DNA of 51,786 nucleotides from the NCBI RefSeq assembly GCF_002920575.1, contig NZ_PQSQ01000058.1, positions 1-51,786 of the forward strand. Direction: 5' to 3'. The DNA is from Streptomyces sp. Ru73. GTDB lineage: Bacteria > Actinomycetota > Actinomycetes > Streptomycetales > Streptomycetaceae. The position numbers were made by a program, and so were the translations under genes. Shown here piece by piece: positions 14,850 through 23,373 of the stretch (position 1 is the stretch's first letter; every line of letters begins with the position of its first letter). The notes below the pieces were generated by a model. That model ran no database searches. It saw only the letters and a program-made list of their open reading frames with translations, and had not been told where the DNA came from.

Positions 14850-16574
14850 ATGAGCGTGACCGAGTCTCCGCACACCGGACCGGCGGCTGTGCTGTTCTCC
14901 GCCGTCGCCACGGTCTGCTGGGCGTTCCTGGCGATGGCCGGCACCGCGGCCCTCGGACTGCACCTGCTGGGCGCCGACGCGTACGGCTCGCTGGGCCCGA
15001 TGACGGCGGCCGTCATGGTGCTCGCGGTGGGCGGCACGGTCGTCCCGCACGGTGCGGTCTCGGCCTTCGGGGTCTCCGGCGTGACGGCCGAAACCGTCAT
15101 TGACATCGTGCCGTTGGGCGTCTCCCTGGTCGGCGCGCTGCTGCTGGGGCTGCTGTTCCTGCGGTCGCTGCGGGCCGTGCCGGGCGGTGTCACGGCCGGC
15201 GGGCTGCTGGCACGCGCTGCCGCCGTCACCGCCCTGTTCACGGCACTCACCGCCGGCCTCGCCTGGGCCGGACACGACTCCGTAACGATCCCGGCCCAGC
15301 GGCTGATACCGGGGGCGGCCGGCGGGGGCGGCGGGCCGCTCGACCGGCTGCCCGGGCTCGGTGATCTGCCGGGCCTCGGCGACCTGGGGCGCGAGCTGCC
15401 GGGCCTGGTGCTGCCGGGCGGCGCGCTGGGTCTCCTGGACGCCCGGCTCCGGGTCGACTTCGCCGTGGTGACCTGGCCCGCGCTCGTGGCCGGTGCGCTG
15501 TGGGTGCTCGCCGTCCTGCTGATCGCGCTCGCGGCCTCCCGGCGCACCCCGCTCCCCCGCGCGCTGTCCGGCGCGGGCCGCGCCGTCCGCCCGGCCGCCT
15601 CGGCGCTGACCCACGTCCTGCTGCTCGCGGTGGTCATCGCCCTGGTGGCCGGGCTCTACGGGGTGACCGGCGGCGACCAGCCGCGGCGCGCGGTGGGCGC
15701 CGCACTCCTGGGCGCGCCCAACGGGGCGTGGCTGGCGCTGCCGCTGGGCCTGTTCGTGCCCTGGTACGGCTCGGCGGGCGGGGCGCTGCTCCAGGTGCTC
15801 CCCGCACCGCTGCGGGAGCTGCTGGGCGGCGGGGGCGAGCGGCCGGTCACCGTGCCGCGGCTGGCGGAGCAGAGCACGTGGGTGTGGCCGACGGTGCTGG
15901 TGGCGCTGGTGCTGATGCTGCTCGCGGGGGTGCTCACGGCGGTGCGCACGGCCCGCACGGGGTCCGGCCTGCTCGCGTACGCGGGCGGCTGCGCGGTGCG
16001 GCTGGGCGCGGTCACCGCGCTGGCCCTCCCCCTCCTCGGGTGGCTGACGCGGGTCTCGGCCGCCGTCCGGCTGAGGATCTTCGGCATCGGCGTCCACGAG
16101 ACCGGCCTCGCCCTGCACGGCAGCTTGGGCGCCGCCGCGGTGCTGGGCGCCGTGTGGGGCGTGGCGGCGGGGCTGGCGGGCGCGGTGCTGGCGGCCCGGA
16201 CGGGGCTCGGGGGGCGCGGCGCGGCCGGTCCTGTCGGTCAGGGGCGCTCGCCGGCGGCGTACGGGCCGGGGGACGGTCCGGGGCCGTACACACCGTCCAC
16301 GCCCTACCGGCGGCCGAACCCGGACACCAATCCGTACCTGCGGACGCCGCCGCCCCGGGGCACCGAGGGGCCCGCGCCGCCCCCGCCGGACGCCCCCGGC
16401 GGGGGCGGCCCCGGCCGGTCCTGGCCCCCGCCGCACGGCAGTGACACCGCGTCCCGGCCCACCATCAGCGGCATCCCGCTGCCGCGCCCCCGGCCGCGCC
16501 GCGGCTCCGGGCGCCGGTGGGACCAGCCGCCCCCGGAACCCCCGCCGCCGGGGCGTCCGGGCGCCGGCCGCTGA
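14850..16574 (+). CDS. Streptophobe-family membrane protein
   Basis: This 574-residue polytopic membrane protein has about ten hydrophobic segments. It begins MSVTESPHTGPAAVLFSAVA, with LGPMTAAVMVLAVGGTVVPHGAVSAFGVSG in the first third, and ends in a long cytoplasmic tail (about 465-574) made almost entirely of Pro, Gly and Arg. I recognise it as the streptophobe family, named for its restriction to Streptomyces and its hydrophobicity, with no known function. The ATG at 14850 follows GGGGGC by about five bases. It is divergent from the FHA-ABC gene. The proline-rich tail could recruit cytoplasmic partners, but this is inference. Confidence 0.8.
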   Translation: MSVTESPHTGPAAVLFSAVATVCWAFLAMAGTAALGLHLLGADAYGSLGPMTAAVMVLAVGGTVVPHGAVSAFGVSGVTAETVIDIVPLGVSLVGALLLGLLFLRSLRAVPGGVTAGGLLARAAAVTALFTALTAGLAWAGHDSVTIPAQRLIPGAAGGGGGPLDRLPGLGDLPGLGDLGRELPGLVLPGGALGLLDARLRVDFAVVTWPALVAGALWVLAVLLIALAASRRTPLPRALSGAGRAVRPAASALTHVLLLAVVIALVAGLYGVTGGDQPRRAVGAALLGAPNGAWLALPLGLFVPWYGSAGGALLQVLPAPLRELLGGGGERPVTVPRLAEQSTWVWPTVLVALVLMLLAGVLTAVRTARTGSGLLAYAGGCAVRLGAVTALALPLLGWLTRVSAAVRLRIFGIGVHETGLALHGSLGAAAVLGAVWGVAAGLAGAVLAARTGLGGRGAAGPVGQGRSPAAYGPGDGPGPYTPSTPYRRPNPDTNPYLRTPPPRGTEGPAPPPPDAPGGGGPGRSWPPPHGSDTASRPTISGIPLPRPRPRRGSGRRWDQPPPEPPPPGRPGAGR

Positions 16575-16577
16575 GCA

Positions 16578-16617
16578 CCGGGCGGCCCGTCCCGGAGCGG
16601 GGTGCCGGGCCGCCCGG
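16578..16617 (+). terminator. Terminator after the streptophobe gene
   Basis: A 12-base-pair perfect stem CCGGGCGGCCCG / CGGGCCGCCCGG with a 16-base loop starts three bases after the stop codon. Confidence 0.75.
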
Positions 16618-16712
16618 AGGGCAGGTGGCCCACTCGGCAGCGGGGTGGCAGGCGTCCACTCGGCGGGACACCTGCGCGGTTCCTGAGCGGAGCCGGATAC
16701 CGTAAGAGCACC

Positions 16713-17957
16713 ATGAGCGCATCGCAGACACCGCCTGCCACCGCCGTACCGGGCGACGACGTACCGACCCTCCTCGTCAAGATCTTCGGGAAGGACCGGC
16801 CCGGCATCACCGCCGGTCTCTTCGACACCCTCGCCGCCTACTCCGTCGACGTCGTCGACATCGAGCAGGTCGTGACCCGGGGCCGCATCGTGCTGTGCGC
16901 GCTGGTCACCACGCCCACGGGCAGCGCGTCGAACGGTGCCACCGAGGGCGACCTGCGCGCGACCGTGCACAGCTGGGCCGAGTCGCTGCACCTCCAGGCC
17001 GAGATCATCTCCGGTACCGGTGACAACCGCCCGCGCGGCGTCGGACGTTCGCACGTCACCGTGCTCGGGCACCCGCTCACCGCCGAGTCCACCTCCGCCA
17101 TCGCTGCCGCCATAACGGCCACCGGCGGCAACATCGACCGTATCTTCCGGCTCGCCAAGTACCCCGTCACCGCGGTGGAGTTCGCGGTCTCCGGCACGCC
17201 CACCGACACCCTGCGCACCGCGCTCGCCACCGAGGCCGCCGTGCTCGGCGTGGACATCGCCGTGAGCGCCTCCGGGCTGCAGCGCCGGGCGCAGCGCCTG
17301 GTCGTGATGGACGTGGACTCCACGCTGATCCAGGACGAGGTCATCGAGCTGTTCGCGGCGCACGCGGGCTGCGAGAAGGAGGTCGCCGAGGTGACGGCGG
17401 CCGCGATGCGCGGCGAGCTGGACTTCGAGCAGTCGCTGCACGCCCGGGTGGCGCTGCTGGCGGGCCTGGACGCCTCCGTCGTGGAGCGGGTGCGCAAGGA
17501 GGTGCGGCTGACGCCCGGCGCGCGGACGCTGGTGCGCACCCTCAAGCGCCTGGGGTACCAGGTCGGCGTGGTCTCCGGCGGCTTCACGCAGGTCACCGAC
17601 GCGCTCAAGGACGAGCTGGGGCTGGACTTCGCCTCGGCCAACACCCTGGAGATCGTGGACGGCAAGCTCACCGGCAAGGTCACCGGCGACATCGTGGACC
17701 GCGCGGGCAAGGCCCGCCTGCTGCGCTCCTTCGCCCAGCAGGCCGGGGTGCCGCTGGCGCAGACGGTCGCGATCGGCGACGGCGCCAACGACCTGGACAT
17801 GCTGAACACCGCGGGCCTGGGCGTCGCGTTCAACGCCAAGCCGGTCGTGCGGGAGGCCGCGCACACGGCGGTGAACGTGCCGTTCCTGGACACCGTGCTG
17901 TATCTGCTCGGCATCACCCGCGAAGAGGTCGAGGCAGCGGACACGATGGCGGACTGA
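16713..17957 (+). CDS. serB: Phosphoserine phosphatase SerB
   Basis: This 414-residue enzyme hydrolyses O-phosphoserine to L-serine, the last step of serine biosynthesis. Two ACT-like domains occupy about residues 17-95 and 112-190. The HAD phosphatase domain follows, with catalytic DVDST (D200 nucleophile, D202), the VVSGGFTQV motif II region and GDGANDLDML motif IV. The length and layout match actinobacterial SerB2 proteins, in which the ACT domains sense serine. The ATG at 16713 is preceded by AAGAG and by TACCGT 9 bases upstream. It ends at a very strong terminator shared with the convergent SixA gene. Confidence 0.96.
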   Translation: MSASQTPPATAVPGDDVPTLLVKIFGKDRPGITAGLFDTLAAYSVDVVDIEQVVTRGRIVLCALVTTPTGSASNGATEGDLRATVHSWAESLHLQAEIISGTGDNRPRGVGRSHVTVLGHPLTAESTSAIAAAITATGGNIDRIFRLAKYPVTAVEFAVSGTPTDTLRTALATEAAVLGVDIAVSASGLQRRAQRLVVMDVDSTLIQDEVIELFAAHAGCEKEVAEVTAAAMRGELDFEQSLHARVALLAGLDASVVERVRKEVRLTPGARTLVRTLKRLGYQVGVVSGGFTQVTDALKDELGLDFASANTLEIVDGKLTGKVTGDIVDRAGKARLLRSFAQQAGVPLAQTVAIGDGANDLDMLNTAGLGVAFNAKPVVREAAHTAVNVPFLDTVLYLLGITREEVEAADTMAD

Positions 17958-17978
17958 GCGGTCACCCGCCGCATACGG

Positions 17979-18011
17979 AAGGGCCCCGGCACGCTGTGTG
18001 CCGGGGCCCTT
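17979..18011. terminator. Bidirectional terminator between serB and sixA
   Basis: Fourteen-base perfect arms AAGGGCCCCGGCAC / GTGCCGGGGCCCTT enclose a GCTGT loop. Confidence 0.92.
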
Positions 18012-18038
18012 CGGTGTACGCGGGCGGCGTGGGGGCGG

Positions 18039-18557
18039 TCAGCCCTGCGGCGTCCAGAACGAGACCAGGCGGCCGACGCCGTGCTCGACGGACTTCCAGG
18101 AGCCCTCGAAGGCGACGACGGCCAGGGACGCGGTCGGGAAGCCGCTGCGGTTCATCCGCGTGAGCAGCTCGCCGTCCGCCTCGCCGGAGAGCGCGTCGGC
18201 GAGGGCGTGCATGCCGGGGTTGTGACCGACCAGCAGCAGGTCGTCGACGTCGTCCGGGACCTCGTTGACCACCGCGATCAGCTCGCCGAGCGAGGCTTCG
18301 TACAGCCGGTCCTCGTAGACGGTCTTCGGGCGCCGGGGCAGTTCGTGGACGCAGAGCTTCCACGTCTCGCGGGTACGCAGGGCGGTGGAGCAGAGGGTCA
18401 GGCCGGGGTTGATGCCCGCTCCCGCGAGCCATCGTCCGGCGGCCGGGGCGTCCCGGCGGCCGCGCTCGGCGAGCGGCCGCTCGTGGTCGCTCTCCTGGGA
18501 CCACTCGGCCTTGGCATGTCGGAGAAGGACAATCCGGCGAGGAGAATCGACGCTCAT
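18039..18557 (-). CDS. sixA: SixA-type histidine phosphatase
   Basis: This 172-residue member of the histidine phosphatase superfamily has the SixA-like motif RRIVLLRHAKAEW (the catalytic RH followed by A in place of G, as in SixA), DHERPLAERGRRDA and a second histidine in LLLVGHNPGMHAL. SixA proteins dephosphorylate phosphohistidine in signalling or phosphotransferase proteins. The target here is unknown. The ATG at 18557 is preceded by GGGAC. An open frame extends farther upstream without support. The gene converges on serB. Confidence 0.88.
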   Translation of the reverse strand: MSVDSPRRIVLLRHAKAEWSQESDHERPLAERGRRDAPAAGRWLAGAGINPGLTLCSTALRTRETWKLCVHELPRRPKTVYEDRLYEASLGELIAVVNEVPDDVDDLLLVGHNPGMHALADALSGEADGELLTRMNRSGFPTASLAVVAFEGSWKSVEHGVGRLVSFWTPQG

Positions 18558-18640
18558 GTGTCCCAGCTTCGCATGAAACCCGGCGCGGGGCGCGGGGTGT
18601 TGACAGCCTCGTTCCACAGCGCGGGACGTGGTACCGGAGG

Positions 18641-18844
18641 CTACACTCCGGCGCCGAGCAGCCGCGCGAGGACGTGGACGAGGGAGGCCAGCGCGGGCGG
18701 GGCGCCGGCCGCTTCGGCCCGGGCGGCGGGGGTGAACACGAAGAGCAGCGTCACGAACGAGACCACCGGCAGGGCCAGGGCCCACCACGGCAGCCGCACG
18801 GACCGGGCGGCCTTCCCGGCGGGCCGGGTGTCAGCGGCGGACAT
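18641..18844 (-). CDS. Small single-pass membrane protein, hypothetical
   Basis: This 67-residue protein has a basic N-terminus (GKAARSVRLP), one strong hydrophobic segment (WWALALPVVSFVTLLFVF, about 19-36), an alanine-rich stretch and a second weakly hydrophobic helix at the C-terminus. The start ATG 18844 is supported by GGAGG nine bases upstream. No family is recognised. It could be an inner-membrane microprotein or a small secreted protein, since TPAARAEA resembles a signal cleavage site. It lies 83 bases upstream of sixA in the same direction and may be cotranscribed. Confidence 0.6.
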   Translation of the reverse strand: MSAADTRPAGKAARSVRLPWWALALPVVSFVTLLFVFTPAARAEAAGAPPALASLVHVLARLLGAGV

Positions 18845-19014
18845 GGGATTTCGCCTCCGTGCGGTCGAGGGGACGGCACGGCCCCGTGCGGCCGCGCCCA
18901 CCGCGCTGGTGCGGTGTCCTTCGAACCTACGGGGCCGGGCGTACGCCTCCCATCAGGTGCACCACCCACTTGCCCCTGACCCGTGCCCCCTAGGGGACGG
19001 TGGGGACAGCCCCA

Positions 19015-19034
19015 CCCGGCGCCGCGGCGCCGGG
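19015..19034. terminator. Palindromic terminator after the SGM_5486-like microprotein
   Basis: The 20-base palindrome CCCGGCGCCGCGGCGCCGGG starts two bases past the stop codon at 19037 (minus strand). Confidence 0.6.
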
Positions 19035-19036
19035 AG

Positions 19037-19153
19037 TCACGGGGCAGCGATGCTGGCGATGATGCCCACGACGACGGTGACGGCGAGCATCGCGCCGAGG
19101 ACGATGAGCAGCTTCTTCTGGCCGCCCTGCGGATTCGGTTCGAGCACTGGCAT
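19037..19153 (-). CDS. 38-residue transporter-associated microprotein (SGM_5486-like)
   Basis: This short gene encodes a 38-residue protein beginning MPVLEPNPQGGQKKLLIVLG and continuing with one hydrophobic helix (AMLAVTVVVGIIASIAAP). I recognise it as the Streptomyces microprotein annotated as SGM_5486-family transporter-associated protein, which sits next to a CynX/NimT-type MFS transporter. That transporter gene lies just upstream here in the same direction. The basic residues before the helix suggest an N-in single-pass protein. No clear ribosome site precedes the ATG. It is probably an accessory of the exporter, but this is inferred from conserved adjacency only. Confidence 0.75.
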   Translation of the reverse strand: MPVLEPNPQGGQKKLLIVLGAMLAVTVVVGIIASIAAP

Positions 19154-19276
19154 GGCACCAGTGTCGCAAACGGCCCCGCGCCGCCGTCCGGCAGTACCGG
19201 ATACGGGCGGCGGGGGCCGTCCCAGGGACTGCCGGGCGCCCTTCCTCGATGCGGCGGGGGCCGTCTCAGGTACTGC

Positions 19277-20569
19277 TCAGCGCTCGTCCTCGATGCGGCG
19301 GTCCCGGCCGGCCAGCACGCCCATCACGATCTGCGGCACCATCAGCCCGGCCATCAGCGCGATCGGCAGGCCCCAGCCGCCGCTGTGCTGGTACAGCGTG
19401 CCCACCAGCAGCGGTCCGGGGATGGAGAGCAGGTAGCCGATGCACTGGGCGAAGGCCGAGAGCTTGACGACGCCGGCGGCGCTCCGCGCACGCATGCCGA
19501 TCATGGTGAGGGCCAGCGGGAACGCGCAGTTCGATATGCCGAGCAGCAGGGCCCAGCCCCAGGCGCCGGCGGCCGGGGCCAGCCACAGGCCCGCGTACCC
19601 GGCGAGGCCGCAGGCCCCGAGGAGCACGGCCAGCGGCCCCTGGTGGCGCATCCGGGCGGCCAGCCGCGGCAGCAGGAAGGACAGCGGGATGCCCATGGCC
19701 ATGGTGATCGCGAGCAGCACGCCGGCGGTCCCGGCGGGCACCCCGGCGTCGCGGAAGATCTGCGGCAGCCAGCCCATGGTGATGTACGCGGCGGTCGCCT
19801 GGAGGCCGAAGAAGACGGCGAGCGACCAGGCGGTGGGCGAGCGGCTGATCCGGACGGCCGGGGCCTCCTGCTGCGGCGCGCCGGCCTCCTGCGGTGCCTC
19901 CTGGGGCGCGCGGTGCCGCAGCACGGCGAGCCAGGGCACGACGGCGAGGGCGCCGAGCACGGCCCAGATCGCGAGGCCGGCCTGCCAGCCGCCGCCGAGC
20001 GCGCCGGTGACCGGCACGGTGAGCGCTGCGGCGAGCGAGGTGCCCATGGCCAGCGCCATGGAGTACAGGCCGGTCATCGAGCCGACCCGGTCCGGGAAGA
20101 AGGTCTTGATGACCACGGGCAGCAGGATGTTGCTGACCGCGATGCCGGCGAGCGCGAGGGCGCTGGCGGCGAGGAAGCCGGCCGTGCCGCCGGCGAAGGG
20201 CCGTACGACGACGCCGACGGTGATCGCGGCCATGCCGGCGCACACGATGGCGCCCGGGCCGAAGCGGCGGGCCAGCCGCGGCGCCGCGACGCCGAAGACG
20301 GCGAAGCACAGGGCCGGTACGGAGGTGAGCAGGCCGGCGACGGTGCCGCTCATGCCGAGTCCGTCCCGCACCTCCTCCATGAGGGCGCCCAGGCTGGTGA
20401 TGGCCGGGCGCAGGTTGAGCGCGGCGAGGACGAGACCGGCGGTCAGGACCGCGCCGAGCCAGCGCGGTACGGGCGCGGGGGCACGGTCGGGCGGGGCGCC
20501 GCCGGGCGTCCCGGTGGTCTGGGGAGCCTCGGGAGCGGTACCGAGGGTCGCGAGGTCGTCGTCTGCCAT
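19277..20569 (-). CDS. CynX/NimT family MFS transporter
   Basis: This 430-residue protein has twelve predicted membrane segments and belongs to the major facilitator superfamily, CynX/NimT branch (cyanate and nitroimidazole transport relatives). Typical elements are LNLRPAITSLGALMEEVRDGLG in the first helix and loop, and FFPDRVGSMTGLYSMALAMG in the centre. A Gln/Glu/Pro/Ala-rich loop (APQEAPQEAGAPQQEAP) links the two halves. The ATG at 20569 is chosen because a -10 box TATGAT (20576-20581) ends exactly six bases upstream, implying leaderless translation. GTG 20575 is the alternative. It is divergent from a FadR-type regulator that probably controls it. The substrate is unknown. Confidence 0.88.
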   Translation of the reverse strand: MADDDLATLGTAPEAPQTTGTPGGAPPDRAPAPVPRWLGAVLTAGLVLAALNLRPAITSLGALMEEVRDGLGMSGTVAGLLTSVPALCFAVFGVAAPRLARRFGPGAIVCAGMAAITVGVVVRPFAGGTAGFLAASALALAGIAVSNILLPVVIKTFFPDRVGSMTGLYSMALAMGTSLAAALTVPVTGALGGGWQAGLAIWAVLGALAVVPWLAVLRHRAPQEAPQEAGAPQQEAPAVRISRSPTAWSLAVFFGLQATAAYITMGWLPQIFRDAGVPAGTAGVLLAITMAMGIPLSFLLPRLAARMRHQGPLAVLLGACGLAGYAGLWLAPAAGAWGWALLLGISNCAFPLALTMIGMRARSAAGVVKLSAFAQCIGYLLSIPGPLLVGTLYQHSGGWGLPIALMAGLMVPQIVMGVLAGRDRRIEDER

Positions 20570-20575
20570 ACGCAC

Positions 20576-20597
20576 ATCATAGAATCATGGGATGAAT
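20576..20597 (-). promoter_or_regulatory. Promoter -10 and overlapping dyad (putative GntR operator) of the MFS gene
   Basis: TATGAT (20576-20581, minus strand) is a near-perfect -10 box. Directly upstream, in its spacer, lies the dyad TCAT-GGG-ATGA (20585-20595) with further matching flanks. This position would let the divergently encoded FadR/GntR regulator block RNA polymerase. The -35 box (TGGACA at a 19-base spacing) is weak. Confidence 0.55.
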
Positions 20598-20692
20598 GCT
20601 TGTCCAGGTGATTCCCGCCTCCCGGTGACGGGCCGGGAAAGGCTTAGCATCAGCGATGCCGTGTTCAGGCTCATGCACCCAGGAGCGCCCCT

Positions 20693-21367
20693 ATGCCGCT
20701 GACCTCGCCCCGGCGTTCCGCGCTGGCCGACCAGGTGATCGCCCAGCTGCGCGCCCAGATCACCTCGGGCGAGTGGCCGGTCGGCGCGCGCATCCCCACC
20801 GAGCCGGAGCTGGTCGAGCAGCTCGGCGTGGCCCGCAACACCGTCCGCGAGGCGGTCCGGGCGCTGGCCCACAACGGCCTGCTGGACATCCGCCAGGGCT
20901 CCGGCACGTACGTCGTCGCCACCAGTGAGCTGGCGGGCGTGATGAACCGCAGGTTCGCCGAGGCCGACCCGCGGCACGTGGCCGAGCTGCGGAGCGCGTT
21001 GGAGGCCGAGGCGGCGCGGCGGGCCGCCGAGCGCCGTACGGAGGGCGACCTCAAGCAGCTGGACGCGGCGCTGCAGCGCCGGGAGCAGGCGTGGGAGTCG
21101 GGCGCCGCGGCGGCGTTCGTGGAGGCGGACGCCACGCTGCACATGGCGATCGTGGCCGCCTCGCACAACGACGTACTGGCGGAGCTGTACGCGGACCTCG
21201 GCGGGGTGCTGCGGGAGTTCCTCCGCGCCGACGTGGGCGACGTGCTCCGCCCGGAATCGCACCTGGACCACTCCCGGCTGGTGGACGCGATCCGGGACGG
21301 CGACGGCGACCGCGCGGCGGCCGAGGCGAGCGCCCACCCGTACGGCTGCCGGCTGGGCCAGGTCTGA
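20693..21367 (+). CDS. FadR/GntR-family transcriptional regulator
   Basis: This 224-residue regulator has an N-terminal GntR winged helix-turn-helix (residues 8-75: DQVIAQLRAQITSGEWPVGARIPTEPELVEQLGVARNTVREAVRALAHNG region with the usual TEPELVEQ and NTVREAVRAL motifs) and a C-terminal all-helical FCD domain (about 90-215). The FCD metal/ligand residues include D and H in EADATLHMAIVAASHN and DHSRLVDAI. It should repress neighbouring genes until an organic-acid ligand binds. The divergent MFS exporter, with a dyad over its promoter, is the obvious target. AGGAG lies seven bases before the ATG. Confidence 0.92.
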   Translation: MPLTSPRRSALADQVIAQLRAQITSGEWPVGARIPTEPELVEQLGVARNTVREAVRALAHNGLLDIRQGSGTYVVATSELAGVMNRRFAEADPRHVAELRSALEAEAARRAAERRTEGDLKQLDAALQRREQAWESGAAAAFVEADATLHMAIVAASHNDVLAELYADLGGVLREFLRADVGDVLRPESHLDHSRLVDAIRDGDGDRAAAEASAHPYGCRLGQV

Positions 21368-21488
21368 GGCGCCCGTCCCGAGGAGGCCGGGAAGGCGGGC
21401 CAGAGGAGGCCGCCGCGCTTCCGCCCGCCCCCTCTTGGGTAACCCCCTGCTGGGGGGACGACCTCGTTCGATTCGCCCCGTAGACGCA

Positions 21489-21568
21489 GCGCAGGCGGTC
21501 CCGTAGGCCCGGCGCAGGCGGTCCCGTAGGCCCGGCGCAGGCAGCCCGTAGGCAAGCCCCGCAGGCCC
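21489..21568 (+). repeat. Short tandem repeat, 23-bp unit, about three copies
   Basis: The unit GCGCAGGCGGTCCCGTAGGC plus CCG starts at 21489, 21512 and 21535, with decay after the third copy. It lies in the 295-base gap between the FadR-type gene and fabI. No gene is seen there. Confidence 0.75.
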
Positions 21569-21595
21569 CGTAAGCCGTCCCCCCGCGCGTGCAGA

Positions 21596-21646
21596 AGGGC
21601 CGCGGCCCGCCCCGTACCGTCGTGTACGGGGGCGGGCCGCGGCCCT
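21596..21646. terminator. Large bidirectional terminator between FadR-type gene and fabI
   Basis: Arms of about 22 bases (21596-21617 and 21624-21646, one extra G in the second) pair around a CGTCGT loop. The outer part reads AGGGCCGCGGCCCGCC. Confidence 0.88.
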
Positions 21647-21662
21647 CACGCGTCGGTGCGGG

Positions 21663-22433
21663 TCAGGCGCCCATCATGTGCACGCCGCCGTCGACGTGCA
21701 CGATCTCGCCGGTGGTCTTCGGGAAGAAGTCCGAGAGCAGGCCGACGACGCCGCGGCCGGCCGGCTCCGGGTCGGTGAGGTCCCAGCCGATCGGGGCGCG
21801 GTGGTTCCACACGTCCGCCAGCTCCTCGAAGCCGGGGATGGACTTGGCGGCCATCGACTTGATCGGGCCGGCCGAGACCAGGTTGCAGCGCACGTTCTTG
21901 GCGCCCAGGTCACGGGCCAGGTAGCGGTTGGTGGACTCCAGGGCCGCCTTGGCCACGCCCATCCAGTCGTACTTCGGCCAGGCGATCGACGCGTCGAAGG
22001 TCAGGCCGACGACCGAGCCGCCCTGCGGCATCAGCGGCAGGCACGCCATGGTCAGCGACTTCAGGGAGTACGCCGAGACCTGGACCGCGGTGGCCACGTC
22101 CTCCCACTCCGCCTCCAGGAAGTTGAAGGCGCCCTGCGGGCCGAAGGCGATGGAGTGCACGACACCGTCGAGCCGGCCGTCGTCACCGGTGTGCTCGCGG
22201 ATCTTGTCGGCGAGACCGTCCAGGTGCTCCTGGTTGGTGACGTCCAGCTCGATGACGGGGGCTTCCTTGGGCAGCCGCTTGGCGATGCGCTCCACGAGCG
22301 AGAGCCGGCCGAAGCCGGTCAGGATGACCTCGGCGCCCTCGTTCTGCGCGACCTTGGCCGCGTGGAAGGCGATCGAGCCGTCGGTGATGACACCCGTGAC
22401 CAGGATGCGCTTGCCGGCGAGGATTCCACTCAT
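21663..22433 (-). CDS. fabI: Enoyl-[acyl-carrier-protein] reductase FabI (InhA-like)
   Basis: This 256-residue NADH-dependent reductase performs the last step of each fatty-acid elongation cycle. It has the atypical enoyl-reductase SDR pattern: TGVITDGSIAFHAAK cofactor loop, catalytic Y155 and K162 (YDWMGVAKAALES, spacing seven as in InhA), SAGPIKSMAAKSIPGF and a C-terminal GEIVHVDGGVHMMGA. It is close to mycobacterial InhA and is the likely target of triclosan/isoniazid-type inhibitors. It starts four bases after fabG ends, so the two are translated from one message. It ends at a large bidirectional terminator. Confidence 0.96.
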   Translation of the reverse strand: MSGILAGKRILVTGVITDGSIAFHAAKVAQNEGAEVILTGFGRLSLVERIAKRLPKEAPVIELDVTNQEHLDGLADKIREHTGDDGRLDGVVHSIAFGPQGAFNFLEAEWEDVATAVQVSAYSLKSLTMACLPLMPQGGSVVGLTFDASIAWPKYDWMGVAKAALESTNRYLARDLGAKNVRCNLVSAGPIKSMAAKSIPGFEELADVWNHRAPIGWDLTDPEPAGRGVVGLLSDFFPKTTGEIVHVDGGVHMMGA

Positions 22434-22437
22434 ATCG

Positions 22438-23142
22438 TCAGTGACCCATGCCCAATCCGCCGTCGACGGGAATGACGGCTCCAGTGATGTACGCGGCCTC
22501 GTCGGAGGCCAGGAAGCGGACCGAGGCGGCGATCTCCTCGGGCTGCGCGTAACGCGCGAGCGGAACCTGCTTCACGATGTTCTCGCGCTGCTCGTCGGTG
22601 AGCGCGCGGGTCATGTCGGTGTCGACGAAGCCGGGCGCGACGACGTTGCAGGTGATGTTCCGGGAGCCCAGCTCGCGGGCGACCGAGCGGGCGAAGCCGA
22701 TGAGGCCGGCCTTGGAGGCCGCGTAGTTCGCCTGGCCCGCCGAGCCCAGCAGGCCCACCACGGACGAGATCAGCACGATACGGCCCTTGCGCGCCCGCAG
22801 CATGCCGCGGTTGGCCCGCTTGACCACGCGGAACGTACCGGTGAGGTTGGTCTCCAGGACCGAGGCGAAGTCGTCCTCCGACATCCGCATGAGCAGCTGG
22901 TCACGGGTGACGCCGGCGTTGGCCACCAGCACCTCGACCGCGCCGTGCTTCTCCTCGATCTCCTTGTACGCCTGCTCGACCTGCTCCGTGTCGGTGATGT
23001 CGCACTTCACGGCCAAGAACCCCGCCGGGGGTTCGCCGGAGCGGTAGGTGATGGCGACCTTGTCGCCTGCCTCGGCGAAGGCGCGGGCGATGGCGAGGCC
23101 GATGCCGCGATTGCCTCCGGTGACCAGAACCGAGCGGCTCAA
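22438..23142 (-). CDS. fabG: 3-oxoacyl-[acyl-carrier-protein] reductase FabG
   Basis: This 234-residue NADPH-dependent SDR enzyme reduces beta-ketoacyl-ACP in fatty-acid synthesis. It has the TGGNRGIG cofactor motif (8-15), NAG at 75-77, the S127-Y140-K144 catalytic set (Y140 in NYAASKAG) and the C-terminal VIPVDGGLGMGH. The first in-frame start compatible with homologues is TTG at 23142, placed seven bases after AAAGGGTGA. A TTG start is unusual but matches the family N-terminus MSRSVLVTGG. It is followed four bases later by fabI. The adjacency with fabI is the same as in mycobacteria (mabA-inhA). Confidence 0.95.
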   Translation of the reverse strand: MSRSVLVTGGNRGIGLAIARAFAEAGDKVAITYRSGEPPAGFLAVKCDITDTEQVEQAYKEIEEKHGAVEVLVANAGVTRDQLLMRMSEDDFASVLETNLTGTFRVVKRANRGMLRARKGRIVLISSVVGLLGSAGQANYAASKAGLIGFARSVARELGSRNITCNVVAPGFVDTDMTRALTDEQRENIVKQVPLARYAQPEEIAASVRFLASDEAAYITGAVIPVDGGLGMGH

Positions 23143-23373
23143 GAGATCACCCTTTCCGTGTCCTGTCCGACGTGTGTTCCTTACGAAACTAGCGGTCAGC
23201 GGGCCGATACGGAGAATCGACCTCGCACAGGTGCGCTCGCCGGTCACTGTCGGGTCCCTACAGAACCCCGTGCGCCGCATCCGCGTCGCATGCCCCGGCC
23301 GACCGGCCCGACGTCCTGCGCGGGACGGGTCCGGCACGGCATGATGCGTGGCGCCGACCACGGGAGGGATGCC

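Noticed and set aside
14664..17864. 1066-codon minus-strand frame across the streptophobe and serB genes
   Set aside because: It crosses two genes, a terminator and a promoter and has low-complexity antisense composition.
21489..21568. 23-bp tandem repeat considered as a CRISPR array
   Set aside because: The units are contiguous with no unique spacers, and no cas genes are near.
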